DNA of 64,000 bases, from assembly GCF_003605385.1 (NCBI RefSeq), contig NZ_QYTV02000001.1:518249-582248 (forward strand), written 5' to 3'. Position numbers and translations under genes: made by a program. Below, one piece after another: positions 16,350 through 25,687 of this stretch (position 1 is the stretch's first letter; every line of letters begins with the position of its first letter). Under the pieces are notes generated by a model. The model saw nothing but the letters and a program-made list of their open reading frames with translations, was not told where the DNA came from and did no database searches. Origin of the DNA: Siminovitchia acidinfaciens. GTDB lineage: Bacteria > Bacillota > Bacilli > Bacillales > Bacillaceae_C.

Positions 16350-16964
16350 TTATTTATACAATCCGCCAGTATATAATGCTGTCAAATTTTCCGCAACGGC
16401 GTCAAGGTCTTGCTCGATTTCCCCTAACACTAACTGCCACATCATCTGCTCATTCATGTAAAACCAGCCTTTGGCAATCAAAGTTGCGTCAAAATTCTTC
16501 TTTGCCAAGCCGGATTTCTGAACAAATTCAATATCCTTTGTGATCCCAGCGATAAAACGTGCACGGATGCTGTTCCACTTATCTTCCACGATTGCGGATA
16601 CGCCAATCGCCTCTTTGACCACTTTCATCACTTCTTTTTCTTCAAGGGCCGATTGCATAAAGAGTCGTGTCTGCTCAAGGATCTGTGCTAAGGCTTCTTC
16701 TTTTGTCCGGGGCTTGAAAGGAAGAGCCGCTACTTTATACATTTTCTGCATGATTGTTTCCATCAATTCTGTAAAAAGATCGTCCTTGTTCTTGAAATAG
16801 ACGTATGCCGTTCCGTATCCCGTATGGGCGAGCTTATTGATTTGTGTCATGGTCGCTTTTTGAAACCCGTTTTCCAAAAAGACCGTACGTCCCGCATTCA
16901 ACAGATTTTCTCTTGTCTGCAGTGCTTGGAGCTGCCGCTTGGACAATTGTTCAGATCCGTCCAT
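16350..16964 (-). CDS. TetR-family regulator, probable repressor of the kyn operon
   Basis: 204 residues. The N-terminal TetR helix-turn-helix is clear ('RENLLNAGRTVFLENGFQKATMTQINKLAHTGYGTAYVYFKNKDDLF'). The C-terminal ligand domain is variable. It is transcribed divergently from kynU across a 166-bp spacer that carries TGTCATTGACA-type palindromes overlapping the kyn -35 region. I infer that it represses kynUAB and responds to a pathway intermediate. It is not the KynR (Lrp-type) regulator known from proteobacteria. Confidence 0.85.
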   Translation of the reverse strand: MDGSEQLSKRQLQALQTRENLLNAGRTVFLENGFQKATMTQINKLAHTGYGTAYVYFKNKDDLFTELMETIMQKMYKVAALPFKPRTKEEALAQILEQTRLFMQSALEEKEVMKVVKEAIGVSAIVEDKWNSIRARFIAGITKDIEFVQKSGLAKKNFDATLIAKGWFYMNEQMMWQLVLGEIEQDLDAVAENLTALYTGGLYK

Positions 16965-17037
16965 TGTATTTGTCCTTTCTATGGTGTTTTAGCCTATTTT
17001 ACCGTGTTCAAAGTACATAGGCAATCAAACGAATGAT

Positions 17038-17090
17038 ATAATGTCATTGACATAATGTCATTGACTACTGACAAGCTATCAGGGTATAGT
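17038..17090 (+). promoter_or_regulatory. kyn promoter with tandem operator half-sites
   Basis: Two adjacent exact 14-bp copies of ATAATGTCATTGAC (17038-17051 and 17052-17065). They create the palindrome TGTCA-T-TGACA (17042-17052), and a further TGACA lies at 17069-17073. The -35 TTGACT (17061-17066) and -10 TATAGT (17085-17090) are separated by 18 bases. The repeats overlap the -35 box, as expected for a TetR-type repressor site. Confidence 0.7.
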
Positions 17091-17130
17091 AAATTTATAC
17101 TGAAAATTCATGGGCGAAGGAGTAGGTAAT

Positions 17131-18408
17131 ATGGCTGAGAAATTATCAAGAGAGTATGCGCAGCAGTTGGATCAGCAAGATGAACTGAAGCGGTACCGCG
17201 ATGAATTTTATATCCAACCTGGAACGATTTACTTTGATGGGAATTCGCTTGGGCTGTTGTCAAAGAGGGCGGAAGAATCACTTTTGTCCATGCTTGATTC
17301 ATGGAAGAAGTTCGGAATTGACGGCTGGTTAAAAGGTGACAACCCATGGTTTTATTTTTCGGAAAAACTGGGTGAAAAGAGCGCAAGCTTAATCGGAGCC
17401 GATCCAAAGGAAGTAATTGTAACCGGATCCACGACGGTCAATCTGCATCAGATTCTATCGACTTTTTACAAGCCGGAAGGGAAAAGGACGAAAATTTTAG
17501 CGGACGAATTGAATTTCCCTACAGATATTTATGCGATCAAAAGCCAGCTTCGAATCCATGGGCTTGATCCCGAGGAGCATTTGATCCAGGTGAAGAGCCG
17601 GGACGGACAGACGCTTGATGAAAATGACATCATCGATGCCATGACAGACGATGTGGCTATGGTTGTTTTGGCGGGTGTTTTATATAGAAGCGGCCAAATT
17701 CTGGATATGGAAGGTTTGACGAAAGCGGCGCGTGAACGCGGGATTTTGATAGCTTTTGACCTTTGCCACTCGATCGGTTCCATCCCTCATTCGTTGAGCG
17801 ACTGGGATGTTGATTTCGCTTTCTGGTGCACTTATAAGCATTTGAATGGCGGACCTGGAGCGGTTGCCGGCATGTATGTGAATAAGAGACATTTTGGCAC
17901 AAGTCCAGGGCTTGCGGGCTGGTTCAGCTCTGATAAAAATAAGCAGTTTGATATGGAGCATGAATTGACGGCGGCACCAGATGCTGGCGCGATGCAAATG
18001 GGAACTCCGCATCTGCTCAGCGCGGCTCCGCTGTTGGGCTCGCTGGAGATATTTGAAGAAGCGGGAATTGAAAGAGTTCGTGAGAAATCATTGAAAATGA
18101 CAGACTACATGATGACATTGATCGATGATGAGTTGAGTGAGTTCGATTTTACTGTGGCAAATCCTCGGGATGATGAAAAAAGAGGCGGCCATATTTTCCT
18201 CGAGCATCCAGAAGCAGCAAGGATTTGTAAAGCATTAAAGGAAAACAATGTCATTCCGGATTTCCGAACACCAAACGGAATCCGTCTGGCGCCGGTCGCT
18301 CTTTATAATACGTTTGAAGAAGTGTGGCAGGTTGTCCGGATACTGAAAAAGATTATGACAGATGAGGAATACAAGAAGTTTGAGAATAAACGTGATGTTG
18401 TCGCATAA
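17131..18408 (+). CDS. kynU: Kynureninase
   Basis: 425-residue PLP enzyme (fold type I) that cleaves L-kynurenine to anthranilate and L-alanine. Visible marks: '[14 protein letters not shown]' near the N-terminus, '[10 protein letters not shown]', '[40 protein letters not shown]' with the Schiff-base Lys near 236, and '[12 protein letters not shown]' near the end. The upstream in-frame ATG at 17110 has no ribosome site; GAAGGAG sits eight bases before ATG 17131. First gene of kynU-kynA-transporter-kynB. Confidence 0.95.
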   Translation: MAEKLSREYAQQLDQQDELKRYRDEFYIQPGTIYFDGNSLGLLSKRAEESLLSMLDSWKKFGIDGWLKGDNPWFYFSEKLGEKSASLIGADPKEVIVTGSTTVNLHQILSTFYKPEGKRTKILADELNFPTDIYAIKSQLRIHGLDPEEHLIQVKSRDGQTLDENDIIDAMTDDVAMVVLAGVLYRSGQILDMEGLTKAARERGILIAFDLCHSIGSIPHSLSDWDVDFAFWCTYKHLNGGPGAVAGMYVNKRHFGTSPGLAGWFSSDKNKQFDMEHELTAAPDAGAMQMGTPHLLSAAPLLGSLEIFEEAGIERVREKSLKMTDYMMTLIDDELSEFDFTVANPRDDEKRGGHIFLEHPEAARICKALKENNVIPDFRTPNGIRLAPVALYNTFEEVWQVVRILKKIMTDEEYKKFENKRDVVA

Positions 18409-18410
18409 AC

Positions 18411-18447
18411 AGGGATTGGGGCCGTTGCGCGGGGGCCCCTGCTTTTT
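18411..18447 (+). terminator. Attenuator-like hairpin between kynU and kynA
   Basis: GC-rich hairpin (GGGGCC 18418-18423 with GGCCCC 18434-18439, extended by neighbouring bases) followed by TGCTTTTTC. It may let only part of the transcripts continue to kynA, or protect the upstream mRNA. Confidence 0.55.
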
Positions 18448-18489
18448 CAGAATAAATGAAAGCGCAAACATAAAAAGGAGGAGACGACA

Positions 18490-19344
18490 TTGTCAAAGTC
18501 CATATCAGAGCTGTATAAAAAGCTCGAAAGCGAAAAGGGAATCCATACAGATTTTAAAAACAACATGACTTACGGAGATTATTTAAACCTGGATAAAATT
18601 TTAACAAGCCAGAAGCGGCTGTCGGATCATCATGATGAAATGCTGTTCATCATTATCCATCAGGTGAGCGAACTGTGGATGAAGCTGATCCTGCATGAGG
18701 TGACGGCTGCTATCAAAGCAATTGATGAAGGGGAAATGCATGCCGCAGCAAAAATGCTGGCGCGTGTATCCAAAACGCAGACGCAAATCATTCAGGCGTG
18801 GGATGTGCTGTCAACACTGACTCCTGCCGAATATTTGGAGTTCCGCGATTCCCTTGGCCAGGCATCCGGCTTCCAGTCGTATCAATACAGGATGCTTGAA
18901 TTTGCGCTCGGTTATAAATCAACCCATATACTAAAAATTTACGAGAAAGATCCTGCTGTGCATGAGGCGCTTCAGCTTGCCTTCAAAGCTCCGAGTATTT
19001 ACGATGTTGCCATCAAAGCCTTGGCCCGTGTCGGATTTGACATCAATCCGGAATTGCTGGACCGTGATTTTTCCAAAGTATACGCGGGTGACCCGACGGT
19101 AGCGGCGGCTTGGAAAGAGGTGTACCGCAATGTGGACAAATATTGGAGTCTCTATGAGCTGGCAGAAAAGCTTGTCGACATTGAAGACTGGCTGCAGCAG
19201 TGGCGGTTCCGCCATATGAAAACAGTTGAAAGAATCATCGGCTTCAAAAAGGGAACCGGAGGATCTTCAGGAGTCAATTACTTGAAGCAAGTACTGGATC
19301 ACCGATTTTTCCCAGAGCTTTGGGATTTGCGGACTGAATTATAA
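18490..19344 (+). CDS. kynA: Tryptophan 2,3-dioxygenase
   Basis: 284-residue heme dioxygenase that opens the indole ring of L-tryptophan to N-formylkynurenine. Hallmarks: '[13 protein letters not shown]', '[23 protein letters not shown]', '[16 protein letters not shown]', and '[24 protein letters not shown]' containing the proximal heme His. TTG start behind AAAAGGAGGAG. First enzyme of the pathway although second in the operon. Confidence 0.97.
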   Translation: MSKSISELYKKLESEKGIHTDFKNNMTYGDYLNLDKILTSQKRLSDHHDEMLFIIIHQVSELWMKLILHEVTAAIKAIDEGEMHAAAKMLARVSKTQTQIIQAWDVLSTLTPAEYLEFRDSLGQASGFQSYQYRMLEFALGYKSTHILKIYEKDPAVHEALQLAFKAPSIYDVAIKALARVGFDINPELLDRDFSKVYAGDPTVAAAWKEVYRNVDKYWSLYELAEKLVDIEDWLQQWRFRHMKTVERIIGFKKGTGGSSGVNYLKQVLDHRFFPELWDLRTEL

Positions 19345-19364
19345 AGCGGTTTTACCCCATCATC

Positions 19365-19382
19365 AGGTGCCTGTCACTTCCC
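19365..19382 (+). repeat. 18-bp repeat AGGTGCCTGTCACTTCCC, copy 1
   Basis: Identical to 20804-20821. Both copies are followed within ~10 bases by TCGAA-AA. One copy lies on each side of the transporter gene. Confidence 0.8.
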
Positions 19383-19461
19383 AAGTTTTGTCGAATAAAG
19401 GCAGGCTGATGATGGCATTACATAAATAAGATGGATAAAATGAAGAGTGGGAGGATGAGTT

Positions 19462-20805
19462 ATGGAGGAGAGAAAGGATCAATGGTCATCCAAGCTGGGC
19501 TTTATTTTGGCCTCAGCTGGTGCAGCCATCGGGCTAGGCGCAATTTGGAAATTTCCGTATGTCACGGGAATGAGCGGGGGAGGGGCTTTTTTCCTCATTT
19601 TCGTTGCATTTACTTTGTTGATAGGCATGCCGATGCTTATTTCTGAGTTTATTATTGGGCGGGGGTCAGGCGTTGAAGCCATCAGCGCATATAAAAAGCT
19701 GGCTCCGGACAGTTTTTGGGTGTGGGTCGGAAGGCTTGGCGTTCTAGGTTGTTTTCTACTGCTTTCTTTTTACAGCGTTGTCGGCGGCTGGGTATTGATT
19801 TATACCGGAATGTCTGTTGTTGGCAAAGTGATTGGCGATGGGGCCAATTATCCGGAACTGTTCGGCTCTGTTATCGGAAGCCCGGGGATGACACTTTTAG
19901 GATTACTGCTATTTTCTTTGATTAATATTTTAGTCATTTCCATGGGTGTCCAAAACGGGATTGAAAAAGCGAATAAATATATGATGCCGCTACTGTTCGT
20001 ATTTTTTATCATCTTGGTCGTACGCGCATTGACGCTGGATGGTGCGATGGAAGGGGTCAAGTTTTTCCTGTCTCCGGACTTTTCCAATATAACGGGCGAA
20101 TCCCTGCTTTATGCATTGGGGCAGTCGTTCTTCTCGCTTGCGGTAGGATTTTCATGTATGGTCACGTACAGTTCTTATTTAAAAAAGGATGTCAGTTTGA
20201 CATCTTCCGCGGGGTCCGTTGTAGGGATGAATATTTTCGTTTCCTTGCTTGCAGGGTTGGCAATTTTTCCGGTCGTATTTGCGTTTGGGTATGAGCCTGC
20301 TGAGGGACCGGGATTATTGTTTATCGTATTGCCGTCGGTTTTTGCGCAAATGCCATTTGGTGAATTGTTCTTAAGTTTATTCCTGATTTTATTTTTATTT
20401 GCGACATTGACTTCATCATTCAGTCTATATGAAATTATCGTCGCTGCATTCACCGCGGACGGAAAGCGTTCAAGGAAGCCGGTCACCTGGATTGCCGGAC
20501 TGGTCATCATTATTGCGGCAATTCCTGCAGCTTTGTCGTCAAGCACTTTGGCGGAATTCACGTTTTTTGGAAGAAGCGTATTCGACGTGACCGACTATCT
20601 CGTCAGCAACATCATGCTGCCGTTTGGAAGTCTGTTAATTGCAATATTTATTATTCATCGAATGGATAAAGCTCTTGTAAAAGAAGAGTTCCAATTGAAT
20701 GGGTCTGGTTCCCTCGGTCTGTATTCATCGTGGCGGGTGTTAATGACATGGGTGGTGCCGCTAACGATTGTGGTAGTGTTTTTGAACATGTTAGGGTTTA
20801 TTTAG
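19462..20805 (+). CDS. Na+-dependent (SNF/NSS) transporter, probable tryptophan symporter
   Basis: 447 residues with about eleven to twelve membrane segments, of the neurotransmitter:sodium symporter family (LeuT/TnaT type). The first helix is typical: 'LGFILASAGAAIGLGAIWKFPYVTG' with the unwound Na+/substrate region, then 'GGGAFFLIFVAFTLLIGMPMLISEF'. The location between tryptophan dioxygenase and formamidase strongly suggests tryptophan (or kynurenine) uptake; this is inferred from context, not sequence. RBS GGGAGG. Confidence 0.88.
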   Translation: MEERKDQWSSKLGFILASAGAAIGLGAIWKFPYVTGMSGGGAFFLIFVAFTLLIGMPMLISEFIIGRGSGVEAISAYKKLAPDSFWVWVGRLGVLGCFLLLSFYSVVGGWVLIYTGMSVVGKVIGDGANYPELFGSVIGSPGMTLLGLLLFSLINILVISMGVQNGIEKANKYMMPLLFVFFIILVVRALTLDGAMEGVKFFLSPDFSNITGESLLYALGQSFFSLAVGFSCMVTYSSYLKKDVSLTSSAGSVVGMNIFVSLLAGLAIFPVVFAFGYEPAEGPGLLFIVLPSVFAQMPFGELFLSLFLILFLFATLTSSFSLYEIIVAAFTADGKRSRKPVTWIAGLVIIIAAIPAALSSSTLAEFTFFGRSVFDVTDYLVSNIMLPFGSLLIAIFIIHRMDKALVKEEFQLNGSGSLGLYSSWRVLMTWVVPLTIVVVFLNMLGFI

Positions 20806-20821
20806 GTGCCTGTCACTTCCC
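20804..20821 (+). repeat. 18-bp repeat AGGTGCCTGTCACTTCCC, copy 2
   Basis: Identical to 19365-19382. It overlaps the last two bases of the transporter stop codon. Confidence 0.8.
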
Positions 20822-20867
20822 GGAACATATCGAACAATAGCCAATTTTAAAAATGGTGGTGAGAATT

Positions 20868-21500
20868 TTGGACGAGCATAAGTTGATTGATATTTCACAG
20901 CCTTTGACTAATGATATCGGTGTCTGGCCCGGCGATACTCCGTTTAATTTTAAATTAAGTTTTACGAAGGAGCAGACGGGCTCCGTCAACATCGGCCAAA
21001 TCACAACAAGCGTTCATACAGGAACACATATTGATGCGCCGTACCATTTTGATGAGCACGGGGAGAAAGTGCACGAACTGGATGTCAATATTTATGTGGG
21101 CCCTGCGCGAGTTGTTGATGTCACTGGTTGTGAAATGGTTGGAAGAGAAGAACTGGAACGATTTGACCTGGAAGGCGTGGAGCGGCTGCTTCTTAAGACT
21201 TCGGATGGGAGAGACCTTAGCCAGTTTCCGGAAAAGTTTACGACCTTTCGTGAAAACATCGGTCCATTTTTGAAAGAAAAAGGTATTCGGCTCCTTGGAA
21301 CGGACGGCCCGTCCGTTGATGCTGTGGATAGTAAAACGATGGACGCCCACCATTCGCTGAATGATAACGGTGTATATATATTGGAAAACATTGTGTTAAG
21401 CGAAGTGGAGCCGGGCGACTATGAATTAATCGCTCTGCCGCTTGCTATTGAAGGAGCGGATGGGAGTCCGGTAAGGGCGGTTTTGCGGCAACTAGGTTAA
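20868..21500 (+). CDS. kynB: Kynurenine formamidase (arylformamidase)
   Basis: About 210 residues of the metal-dependent cyclase/KynB family, hydrolysing N-formyl-L-kynurenine to L-kynurenine and formate. The metal-binding stretch 'HTGTHIDAPYHFDEHGEKV', 'VWPGDTPFNF' and 'LLGTDGPSVDAVDSK' are all present. The TTG at 20868 (M-D-E-H-K-L-I-D-I-S-Q-P-L) follows GGTGGTGAG at good spacing and gives the usual KynB N-terminus. The ATG at 20853 has no ribosome site. It completes the tryptophan-to-anthranilate operon. Confidence 0.93.
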   Translation: MDEHKLIDISQPLTNDIGVWPGDTPFNFKLSFTKEQTGSVNIGQITTSVHTGTHIDAPYHFDEHGEKVHELDVNIYVGPARVVDVTGCEMVGREELERFDLEGVERLLLKTSDGRDLSQFPEKFTTFRENIGPFLKEKGIRLLGTDGPSVDAVDSKTMDAHHSLNDNGVYILENIVLSEVEPGDYELIALPLAIEGADGSPVRAVLRQLG

Positions 21501-21736
21501 TGGTTGGGGGCATTGCCATGAGTGCAGTGCCTTCTTTGATGATGCCTGATTTTTAAAACATTGTACAACATCCTTTTATGTAGTGGAGGAATCGCCTATT
21601 TAGATTCCGGTCAATGATTAGAATTTATGGATGGCCTTTGCTTGGAGACGCTGTGGCTTCAAGGAGGAAGGGAGGTTTGGGCTGCCAATAACGAATATGA
21701 CTGTCCTATCGTCAATATTAAAACCTACCTTGGTAA

Positions 21737-22336
21737 TTAAATCGTAACCGAATCCTTTTTCGGAATTTGGCCGGATATCCCGTCAATTCCAATGTTTCCG
21801 TAATAAATATCTAATCCGTCTTTACTTTCAATCAAAGCGACAGGATATGAATCGTTATGAGCGATTAAATCTTCAAACTCATCCGGGGAGCTGTCGATCT
21901 CAATTTCATGGCCTATGAACGAATAGGCAAATGGTATTGTTTCATATATGGCTGTTAACGTTGCGACCATGTGATTCCTGATTTTTGCAACATCCACTTC
22001 CTTTGAAAATAAACTATCCCATTCAATACCAAACAAAAATCCAAAATAACCATCGTCTTTTTCGATGGACAGATGTATCCTTTCTGTATTTAATCCCAAA
22101 GAAGATCGGGAAAGTTCGAGCTCAGGATAATATCCGGTCAAAAAGGATTCATCTAACGAGTTATCTTTAATATCTAGCTGTATCCAGTTTTCGCCGTCCA
22201 TATCTTTGCTATATTTCAGTTTTTTGAACTGGCCACCATTTTTGATGATATAACTTTTCATTTTACTCCATGTTACGAAAATACCCTTTTCCTCAGTGAA
22301 TACCATTCCAATATTTACATCTCCGCCTGAACTCAT
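21737..22336 (-). CDS. Uncharacterised soluble protein, possibly immunity-like
   Basis: About 199 acidic residues, no signal peptide and no membrane segment. The N-terminus 'MSSGGDVNIGMVFTEEKGIFV' and a body of mixed strands and helices vaguely recall polymorphic-toxin immunity proteins of Bacillus, but I cannot name a family with confidence and no toxin gene is adjacent. ATG 22336 is preferred: AAAGAGGTG lies six bases upstream and would overlap the earlier GTG at 22345. It lies alone, convergent with the kyn operon. Confidence 0.5.
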   Translation of the reverse strand: MSSGGDVNIGMVFTEEKGIFVTWSKMKSYIIKNGGQFKKLKYSKDMDGENWIQLDIKDNSLDESFLTGYYPELELSRSSLGLNTERIHLSIEKDDGYFGFLFGIEWDSLFSKEVDVAKIRNHMVATLTAIYETIPFAYSFIGHEIEIDSSPDEFEDLIAHNDSYPVALIESKDGLDIYYGNIGIDGISGQIPKKDSVTI

Positions 22337-22345
22337 TGAGTTCAC

Positions 22346-22760
22346 CTCTTTATAATAATTTTACCTATCCGTCTGAAGTTACTATTATACGTGCGGTATT
22401 GCGACCGTAAAACTAATAGTAAAAAGGCATTGTTTTTGGGAAAAGCCTTCCCTGTTTGCCAATATTTGGATATAATTGCAAAATAAGAAGAGCTAACTCT
22501 ACTTTTCCAGATTGAGCATGTTAAAAACTTTCATCTATCTTTTTTTATTAGAAAAAAGTTTGCTTCGTCTATATAAATTGAATTAGATATTGTGCACTCA
22601 TCAAGCAGGAGCCCGAGGCACCATATAGAAATCAACAGTGGCTCTCATGCGAAATTATTTATTTTCACTTATATAGCCCCCACCGGATAATGACTTTTCT
22701 GAATTTGAGAAATAGTGTATCATGATTTCTAGTCAGCAGTAAAGATATGGAGGATTACAT
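22346..22760. other. 415-bp gap upstream of the FAD-linked oxidase
   Basis: Contains an inverted AGAAAT (22708-22713) / ATTTCT (22725-22730) pair close to the start of the oxidase gene. A 25-base stretch beginning ATTGAATTAGATATTGTGCA (22577-22601) recurs with few changes at 55698-55722. No gene seen. Confidence 0.4.
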
Positions 22761-24143
22761 ATGAATAACTTCGAAGAGATTTGCTCCTTAATTGGGAAGG
22801 ATAAGGCCACGATGAACGAAACGGTTTTATTGAACCACAGTAAAGATGAATCTGATCATGAAGCAGTAGAGCCGGACATTGTTGTCTTTCCAGAATCAAA
22901 AGAAGATGTTGTGAAAATTGTTCAATATGCTAATAAAAATCAAATTCCAGTCGTTCCTTTTGGTGCAGGCTCCGGCTTGGAAGGACAGGCGATCCCGGTA
23001 CATAAAGGAATCTCGGTTAATTTTGAGCGAATGAATAGAATTGTAGAAGTAAGAGCGGATGATTTAGTTGTAATCGTACAGCCAGGTATTACACATATGC
23101 AATTAAATGAGCAATTAAAAAAGCATGGATTGTTTTTTCCAGTTGATCCGGGGGCAGATGCAACGATTGGCGGGATGGCCTCAACAAATGCCAGTGGGAC
23201 ACTGACCGTCCGCTATGGAGGTATGCGGAATCAAATTTTAAACTTGGAAACGGTGCTTGCCGATGGCCGCATCATTCAAACTGGAAGTCTGGCGAAAAAG
23301 TCCTCATCTGGTTACCATTTAAACGGTTTGTTCGTTGGATCTGAAGGAACTCTCGGTTTATTTACTGAAATTTCGTTAAAGTTGCACGGGATTCCGGAAA
23401 ACATTGTCGCGGCCCGCTGTTTTTTCAAGACGGTTCGAGATAGTGTGGATGCAGCAGCAGCCATATTAACTGCTGGTATTCCGATTGCTCGCATAGAATT
23501 GGTGGATTCCCGCAGTATTAAGGCAGTGAATGACTATGAGGGGACAGATTATCCAGAGGAGCCGACCCTTTTTCTAGAATTCCATGGAAATGAGTCGGGG
23601 AATAAGGAAGATATTGACCTAATCAAAGCAATTGCAGAAGAGGCAGGCTGCCTGGAGTTTTTATTTGAAACTGATTCACTTAAACGAGCGACTTTGTGGA
23701 AGGCCCGCCATGGAATGAATTATGCACTCAGGCACGGAAGTCCGGGGCTTGCGAGTTTAACGACAGATGTTTGTGTTCCAATCTCTACCTTGCCGGATAA
23801 CGTTGAATTTGCCGATAGCCAATTGGATGCTCTTGGCCTGAAGGGTGGCATAGTTGGCCATGTTGGTGATGGAAACTTCCATGTAATGATCTTGTTTGAT
23901 CCGGCATCCCACGAACAAATCGCCAAAGCGAAGGAATTAGAACATCAAATTGTGGAATTTGCTTTGAAATCCGGAGGAACGTGTACTGGTGAGCATGGTG
24001 TCGGAATTGGGAAGCGTCAATTCCAAAGACAAGAACATGGGGATGCCTTGGATGTCATGATTGATATCAAAAAATTATTGGATCCTAACAATATTTTAAA
24101 TCCGGGGAAAGTCCTGCCGGCGGGAATAGAACAAAAAATATAA
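22761..24143 (+). CDS. FAD-linked oxidase, D-lactate/glycolate dehydrogenase type
   Basis: 460 residues. The N-terminal FAD_binding_4 domain (about 35-175) has 'PVVPFGAGSGLEGQAIP', 'VQPGITHMQLNEQLKKHGLFFPVDPGADATIGGMASTNASG' and 'VGSEGTLGLFTEISLKL'. The C-terminal oxidase domain ends in 'HVGDGNFHVMI', 'GTCTGEHGVGIGKRQF' and 'LLDPNNILNPGKV'. It oxidises a 2-hydroxy acid to a 2-oxo acid; D-lactate or glycolate are the usual substrates. It sits 140 bases before a TauD-like gene. RBS GGAGG. Confidence 0.88.
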   Translation: MNNFEEICSLIGKDKATMNETVLLNHSKDESDHEAVEPDIVVFPESKEDVVKIVQYANKNQIPVVPFGAGSGLEGQAIPVHKGISVNFERMNRIVEVRADDLVVIVQPGITHMQLNEQLKKHGLFFPVDPGADATIGGMASTNASGTLTVRYGGMRNQILNLETVLADGRIIQTGSLAKKSSSGYHLNGLFVGSEGTLGLFTEISLKLHGIPENIVAARCFFKTVRDSVDAAAAILTAGIPIARIELVDSRSIKAVNDYEGTDYPEEPTLFLEFHGNESGNKEDIDLIKAIAEEAGCLEFLFETDSLKRATLWKARHGMNYALRHGSPGLASLTTDVCVPISTLPDNVEFADSQLDALGLKGGIVGHVGDGNFHVMILFDPASHEQIAKAKELEHQIVEFALKSGGTCTGEHGVGIGKRQFQRQEHGDALDVMIDIKKLLDPNNILNPGKVLPAGIEQKI

Positions 24144-24284
24144 AAGCGCTTTTGCCAATGTCCGAAAGTAATTGAATGATAGTCTAGGGCCCGAAACTTG
24201 GCTGGGGAAGGGATCCAGTGGTTTTTACGATATTCAACAACGGCTAAAGCTGTTGAAAAATATATCAATAAGGAGAGAGCTATC

Positions 24285-25277
24285 ATGGGTATAATTTTAA
24301 GAGAGAAAATTCAAGGGCCATCAGCTTGGAAGGGGGCTGAGCTGTCCAAAGATGATTCGTGGATCTACTATTTGTCCGATAAAACAATTGCATCTCTTGA
24401 AAATGCCATGGAGCATGTTCAGCAAAAGGGGTTAAAAGCGCCTGATTTTACAAAAGAGGATTTCCCGATTGAAGATCTGGCATACGAGATTGCCTACTTT
24501 GCGGACGAGCTGGAAGACGGAAGAGGCTTCCTGTTGCTTCGCGGATTGCCAATCGAAAGGTATACAGATGAAGAAGCGAGCATCATTTACTATGGCCTTG
24601 GTCTCCATATGGGTATCCCGGTAACGCAAAATGCGAAGGGAGACCTGTTGGGCCATGTCAAAAACATTGGTGCCAAAGATACTAAGAACGTGCGCGTATA
24701 TCAGACCAATACGCATCTTCCTTATCATTCAGATCTTTCTGATGTTGTCGGGCTATTGTCACTCCGAAAGGCGAAGTCGGGCGGATTGAGCAGTCTCGTC
24801 AGTACTGCAACCCTTTATAATGAATTATTGGAAAAGCATCCGGAGTATATCGGGCTTCTCTACCGCCCGTACTATTTTGATCATCTGGGTGAAGAAGGCT
24901 CACAGGGTCTGTCGCCGCTTTTCAGCTATTACGACGGTAAACTAAGCTGCAGGTACATGCGCGAGTATATTGAGTCCGGACAGGAAAAAAGAGGTTTTCC
25001 GTTGTCGAAAGTGGAGTTGGAAGCATTTGACCTGATCGACTCTATTCTTCATGATGAAAACATTCGTATGGATATGATGCTGGAACCAGGTGATATCCAG
25101 TTCGCTAACAATAACATTGTTCTTCATTCACGGACATTATTTGAAGATTATGATGAGCCTGAGCGTCGTCGCCATTTATTAAGATTGTGGCTCACCATGC
25201 CGAATAGCCGCGAACTTGCACCTGATTTTTCTACACGCAAGGGAATTGCAAAGCGTGAAGCAACAACTGTGGAGTAA
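24285..25277 (+). CDS. TauD/TfdA-family Fe(II)/2-oxoglutarate dioxygenase
   Basis: About 330 residues. The facial triad is visible: 'THLPYHSDLSDVVGL' (HxD), a distal His in 'NNNIVLHSRTLFED', and the 2-oxoglutarate-binding Arg in 'ERRRHLLRLWL'. The N-terminal 'GRGFLLLRGLPIE' is typical of the TauD/gamma-butyrobetaine hydroxylase branch. ATG 24285 follows AAGGAGAGAG; the longer in-frame start at 24198 lacks a ribosome site. The substrate is unknown. Its place between a 2-hydroxyacid oxidase and an MFS carrier suggests a small catabolic unit. Confidence 0.85.
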   Translation: MGIILREKIQGPSAWKGAELSKDDSWIYYLSDKTIASLENAMEHVQQKGLKAPDFTKEDFPIEDLAYEIAYFADELEDGRGFLLLRGLPIERYTDEEASIIYYGLGLHMGIPVTQNAKGDLLGHVKNIGAKDTKNVRVYQTNTHLPYHSDLSDVVGLLSLRKAKSGGLSSLVSTATLYNELLEKHPEYIGLLYRPYYFDHLGEEGSQGLSPLFSYYDGKLSCRYMREYIESGQEKRGFPLSKVELEAFDLIDSILHDENIRMDMMLEPGDIQFANNNIVLHSRTLFEDYDEPERRRHLLRLWLTMPNSRELAPDFSTRKGIAKREATTVE

Positions 25278-25286
25278 TGGATTCAA

Positions 25287-25327
25287 AGAGCACCTTTTAA
25301 GGCTTACTTAAAAGGTGCTCTTAATTT
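25287..25327 (+). terminator. Terminator of the oxidase-dioxygenase unit
   Basis: Perfect 15-bp stem AGAGCACCTTTTAAG / CTTAAAAGGTGCTCT with a five-base loop, followed by TAATTTTG. Confidence 0.85.
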
Positions 25328-25396
25328 TGAGATGTTTATGATCCGCTAGGAAGGAATATATGACATAAGAGTAAAATATCTAGTTTTCACCGGGTG

Positions 25397-25530
25397 TTAT
25401 TCGTATGATTCGTCCATGACAACAGTGGCTTCAATTTCTATTAAAAATTCCGGTAAAGCCAAGCTGGTAACCCCGATCAATGTCTGCGCTGGTGGAGGAG
25501 CCTCCCCGAAAACTCTGCTGTAGCTAATTT
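25397..25530 (-). pseudogene. RidA (YjgF) gene remnant, C-terminal part
   Basis: The minus strand reads ...YSRVFGEAPPPAQTLIG, then VTSLALPEFLIEIEATVV and MDESYE-stop. This is the conserved C-terminus of RidA-family deaminases ('PPAxT...V..L..P...IEIEA.A'). The frame has no start or upstream RidA homology: the first ~80 residues are missing, and the sequence loses similarity at about 25530. A decayed fragment of a RidA gene unrelated to the intact one at 37023. Confidence 0.75.
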
Positions 25531-25687
25531 TCCTTCATCTGATTTTTATCGGAGGAATCAATATTAATTACTGTCTTTATCTCCATATTTCACAGTCTGA
25601 AATTCAGCCGGTTATTTTATATAGGAAGCTGATAAAGTTAAAGCAAGTATTTTAAATGATAATAATTCGCAAAAGAGTTGATGGTTG

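Noticed and set aside
21737-22336. Toxin-immunity locus
   Set aside because: Only a vague resemblance to immunity proteins; no toxin, secretion marker or sister immunity gene is adjacent, so it is left as uncharacterised.
24198-24284. N-terminal extension of the TauD-like dioxygenase
   Set aside because: No ribosome site before 24198; AAGGAGAGAG precedes ATG 24285, and the extension has no family similarity.
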